Shown: positions 63,124 to 64,000 of the stretch, piece after piece
Position numbering within the stretch: position 1 is the first letter of the stretch
How the letters are laid out: every line of letters begins with the position of its first letter
NCBI RefSeq assembly: GCF_019249795.2
Contig: NZ_CP156891.1
Location: 720,001 to 784,000 of the forward strand
Reading direction: 5' to 3'
Length of the DNA stretch: 64,000 bases
From: Segatella copri
Lineage (GTDB): Bacteria; Bacteroidota; Bacteroidia; Bacteroidales; Bacteroidaceae
The notes under the pieces: model-generated
Databases searched by the model: none
Seen by the model: only the letters and a program-made list of their open reading frames with translations
What the model was told of the DNA's origin: nothing
Made by a program: the position numbers and the translations under genes

Positions 63124-63942
63124 TTAATCTTTATGTAATGCCTCTATAGGCGAATAATCTTCGTCCTTGAGCAGTTGTTTTACCGTTACTTTAGGGTTGC
63201 GCTTTACATAAGCGTTGATTGTATTCACATACTTGGTCTTGAAAATCTCCTTGCCCATCGCCTTGTTTACAGCCCACATAATCTTGCCCATGTGCAGATC
63301 GCGGTCGAGCTGCGGACGGGTGTCGAACTGATCCATCGGAAAGATGCTCAGCAGATAGAAGGTAAGGCAATCTGGCACAATATACTGGCGCGACATGGTG
63401 CTACGCTGCTGCGGCGTATAGAATTTCTTGTAGAGCGGATAGTTTTCGCCCATGTATTTATCGAGCGAAATTCCTACTGAGTGTTCTCCTACTACGATGC
63501 TCTGGTCGAGAGCGCCAATCTGGGCATAGAAACAAGGCTGCTGGAGCTCCGGAATCCAACTGTTCAGACGTGAGAAGGCAGATTTCAGCTGTTCGTTGAT
63601 GTCTTCCATATTGGCAAATTCTGCCTCAGCATCGGCAATAAGTGCCTGCAGGGTAGAATCCTGATAGAACATGAGGAAACGGTTGCTGATATTGGCGTCG
63701 GTAATGGTGCCAAGCTGAAGCATTTTCTCTATCAGCGTACGGGTTTCTATCGGGTAATCGGTGTTCATCTGCTGCAGGGCTGAGAAATCACCGGTAGTAA
63801 GATATCTGCTTTCCAATCGGTCGTAACGCTGTACTGACAGGGGCACAGCCTCTCCTTCCTCGTTCGGCTTGAACTTAAACTCGCAGGCCGAACTGAGAAG
63901 CACTATTGCTAATATGACTATATAATTAAAAAAACTTTTCAC
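63124..63942 (-). CDS. GldB-like lipoprotein
   Basis: This 272-aa lipoprotein (signal ending LLSSAC, Cys near residue 20) matches the gliding-motility GldB family. It has RYDRLESRYLTTGDFSALQQM near residue 39, YMGENYPLYKKFYTPQQRST mid-protein and HMGKIMWAVNKAMG near the C-terminus. Prevotella do not glide, and homologues persist there with unclear function. It is co-transcribed with the downstream DPP-IV gene. A TATTTTTG box is at 63973-63980 (minus strand), with the -33 region at the window edge. Confidence 0.85.
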   Translation of the reverse strand: MKSFFNYIVILAIVLLSSACEFKFKPNEEGEAVPLSVQRYDRLESRYLTTGDFSALQQMNTDYPIETRTLIEKMLQLGTITDANISNRFLMFYQDSTLQALIADAEAEFANMEDINEQLKSAFSRLNSWIPELQQPCFYAQIGALDQSIVVGEHSVGISLDKYMGENYPLYKKFYTPQQRSTMSRQYIVPDCLTFYLLSIFPMDQFDTRPQLDRDLHMGKIMWAVNKAMGKEIFKTKYVNTINAYVKRNPKVTVKQLLKDEDYSPIEALHKD

Positions 63943-64000
63943 GATAATTTACAAATCTTCGAGTTACGACTGCAAAAATACTAAAAATTATTTAAATTAC

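Overview
The window comes from a gut-type Bacteroidota chromosome, most likely a Prevotella/Segatella copri-like organism. The partial 16S rRNA gene, promoters of the TTTG-N19/20-TAnnTTTG type, weak Shine-Dalgarno signals, many Cys-anchored lipoproteins, a short SigABfr-type primary sigma factor, serine palmitoyltransferase, a GldB-like lipoprotein and peptidase M64 all fit this. I read these from the sequence and from memory of the families; no database search was run.

Layout. 1-1.4 kb: 5' part of an rRNA operon on the minus strand with its promoter. 1.7-9.4 kb: SulP transporter, amino-acid ABC transporter (an unusual substrate-binding/permease fusion plus ATPase), FAD dehydrogenase and phosphoesterase. 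A 1163-bp exact tandem duplication joins part of the sulP gene to part of the ATPase gene. 9.7-15.9 kb: thrA, a phosphoglycerate-mutase-like gene and thrC (threonine pathway), then a 2-hydroxyacid dehydrogenase. 16-18.6 kb: iron/cobalamin-type ABC permease and binding lipoprotein, with a divergent 49-aa Cys/His-rich secreted peptide. 18.7-26.3 kb: the main accessory island, with DUF5675-like, CHC2/Toprim primase-like and DUF3987 genes, a lipoprotein, two unknown coupled genes, a repeat-rich 780-bp spacer, and a smalltalk/HU-like operon. 26.5-39.2 kb: DASS transporter, pantothenate kinase, NrdD/NrdG, FolK-like, LysM glucosaminidase, M64 peptidase, cytidine deaminase, beta-helix lipoprotein, LrgAB and a cytidylate-kinase-like protein.

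39.3-42 kb: two identical tRNA-Pro genes, then a three-gene cassette (GNAT acetyltransferase, LinA-like nucleotidyltransferase, nucleoside phosphorylase) bounded by perfect 21-bp inverted repeats and larger palindromic repeats, with no transposase. 42-54.9 kb: serine palmitoyltransferase diverging from a lipid kinase, TrmN6-like methyltransferase, a lon-tgt-lptF/G-like run, DEAD-box helicase, ComEC-like protein and glutamate dehydrogenase. 54.9-56.8 kb: remnants of an amidase and an HU-like gene (a decayed relative of the 18-26 kb module), DUF1232 and a small membrane protein. 56.9-64 kb: RNase P RNA, HtrA/DegP protease, primary sigma factor, a secreted Lys-rich protein, DPP-IV peptidase and a GldB-like lipoprotein.

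The best candidates for something undescribed are the 18.7-26.3 kb island with its coupled unknown genes, the inverted-repeat-bounded cassette at 39.8-41.7 kb, the apparently circularly permuted binding-protein/permease fusion, and the heptad-period noncoding micro-repeats that recur as hairpins across the window. No CRISPR array and no recognisable transposase or integrase gene was seen.
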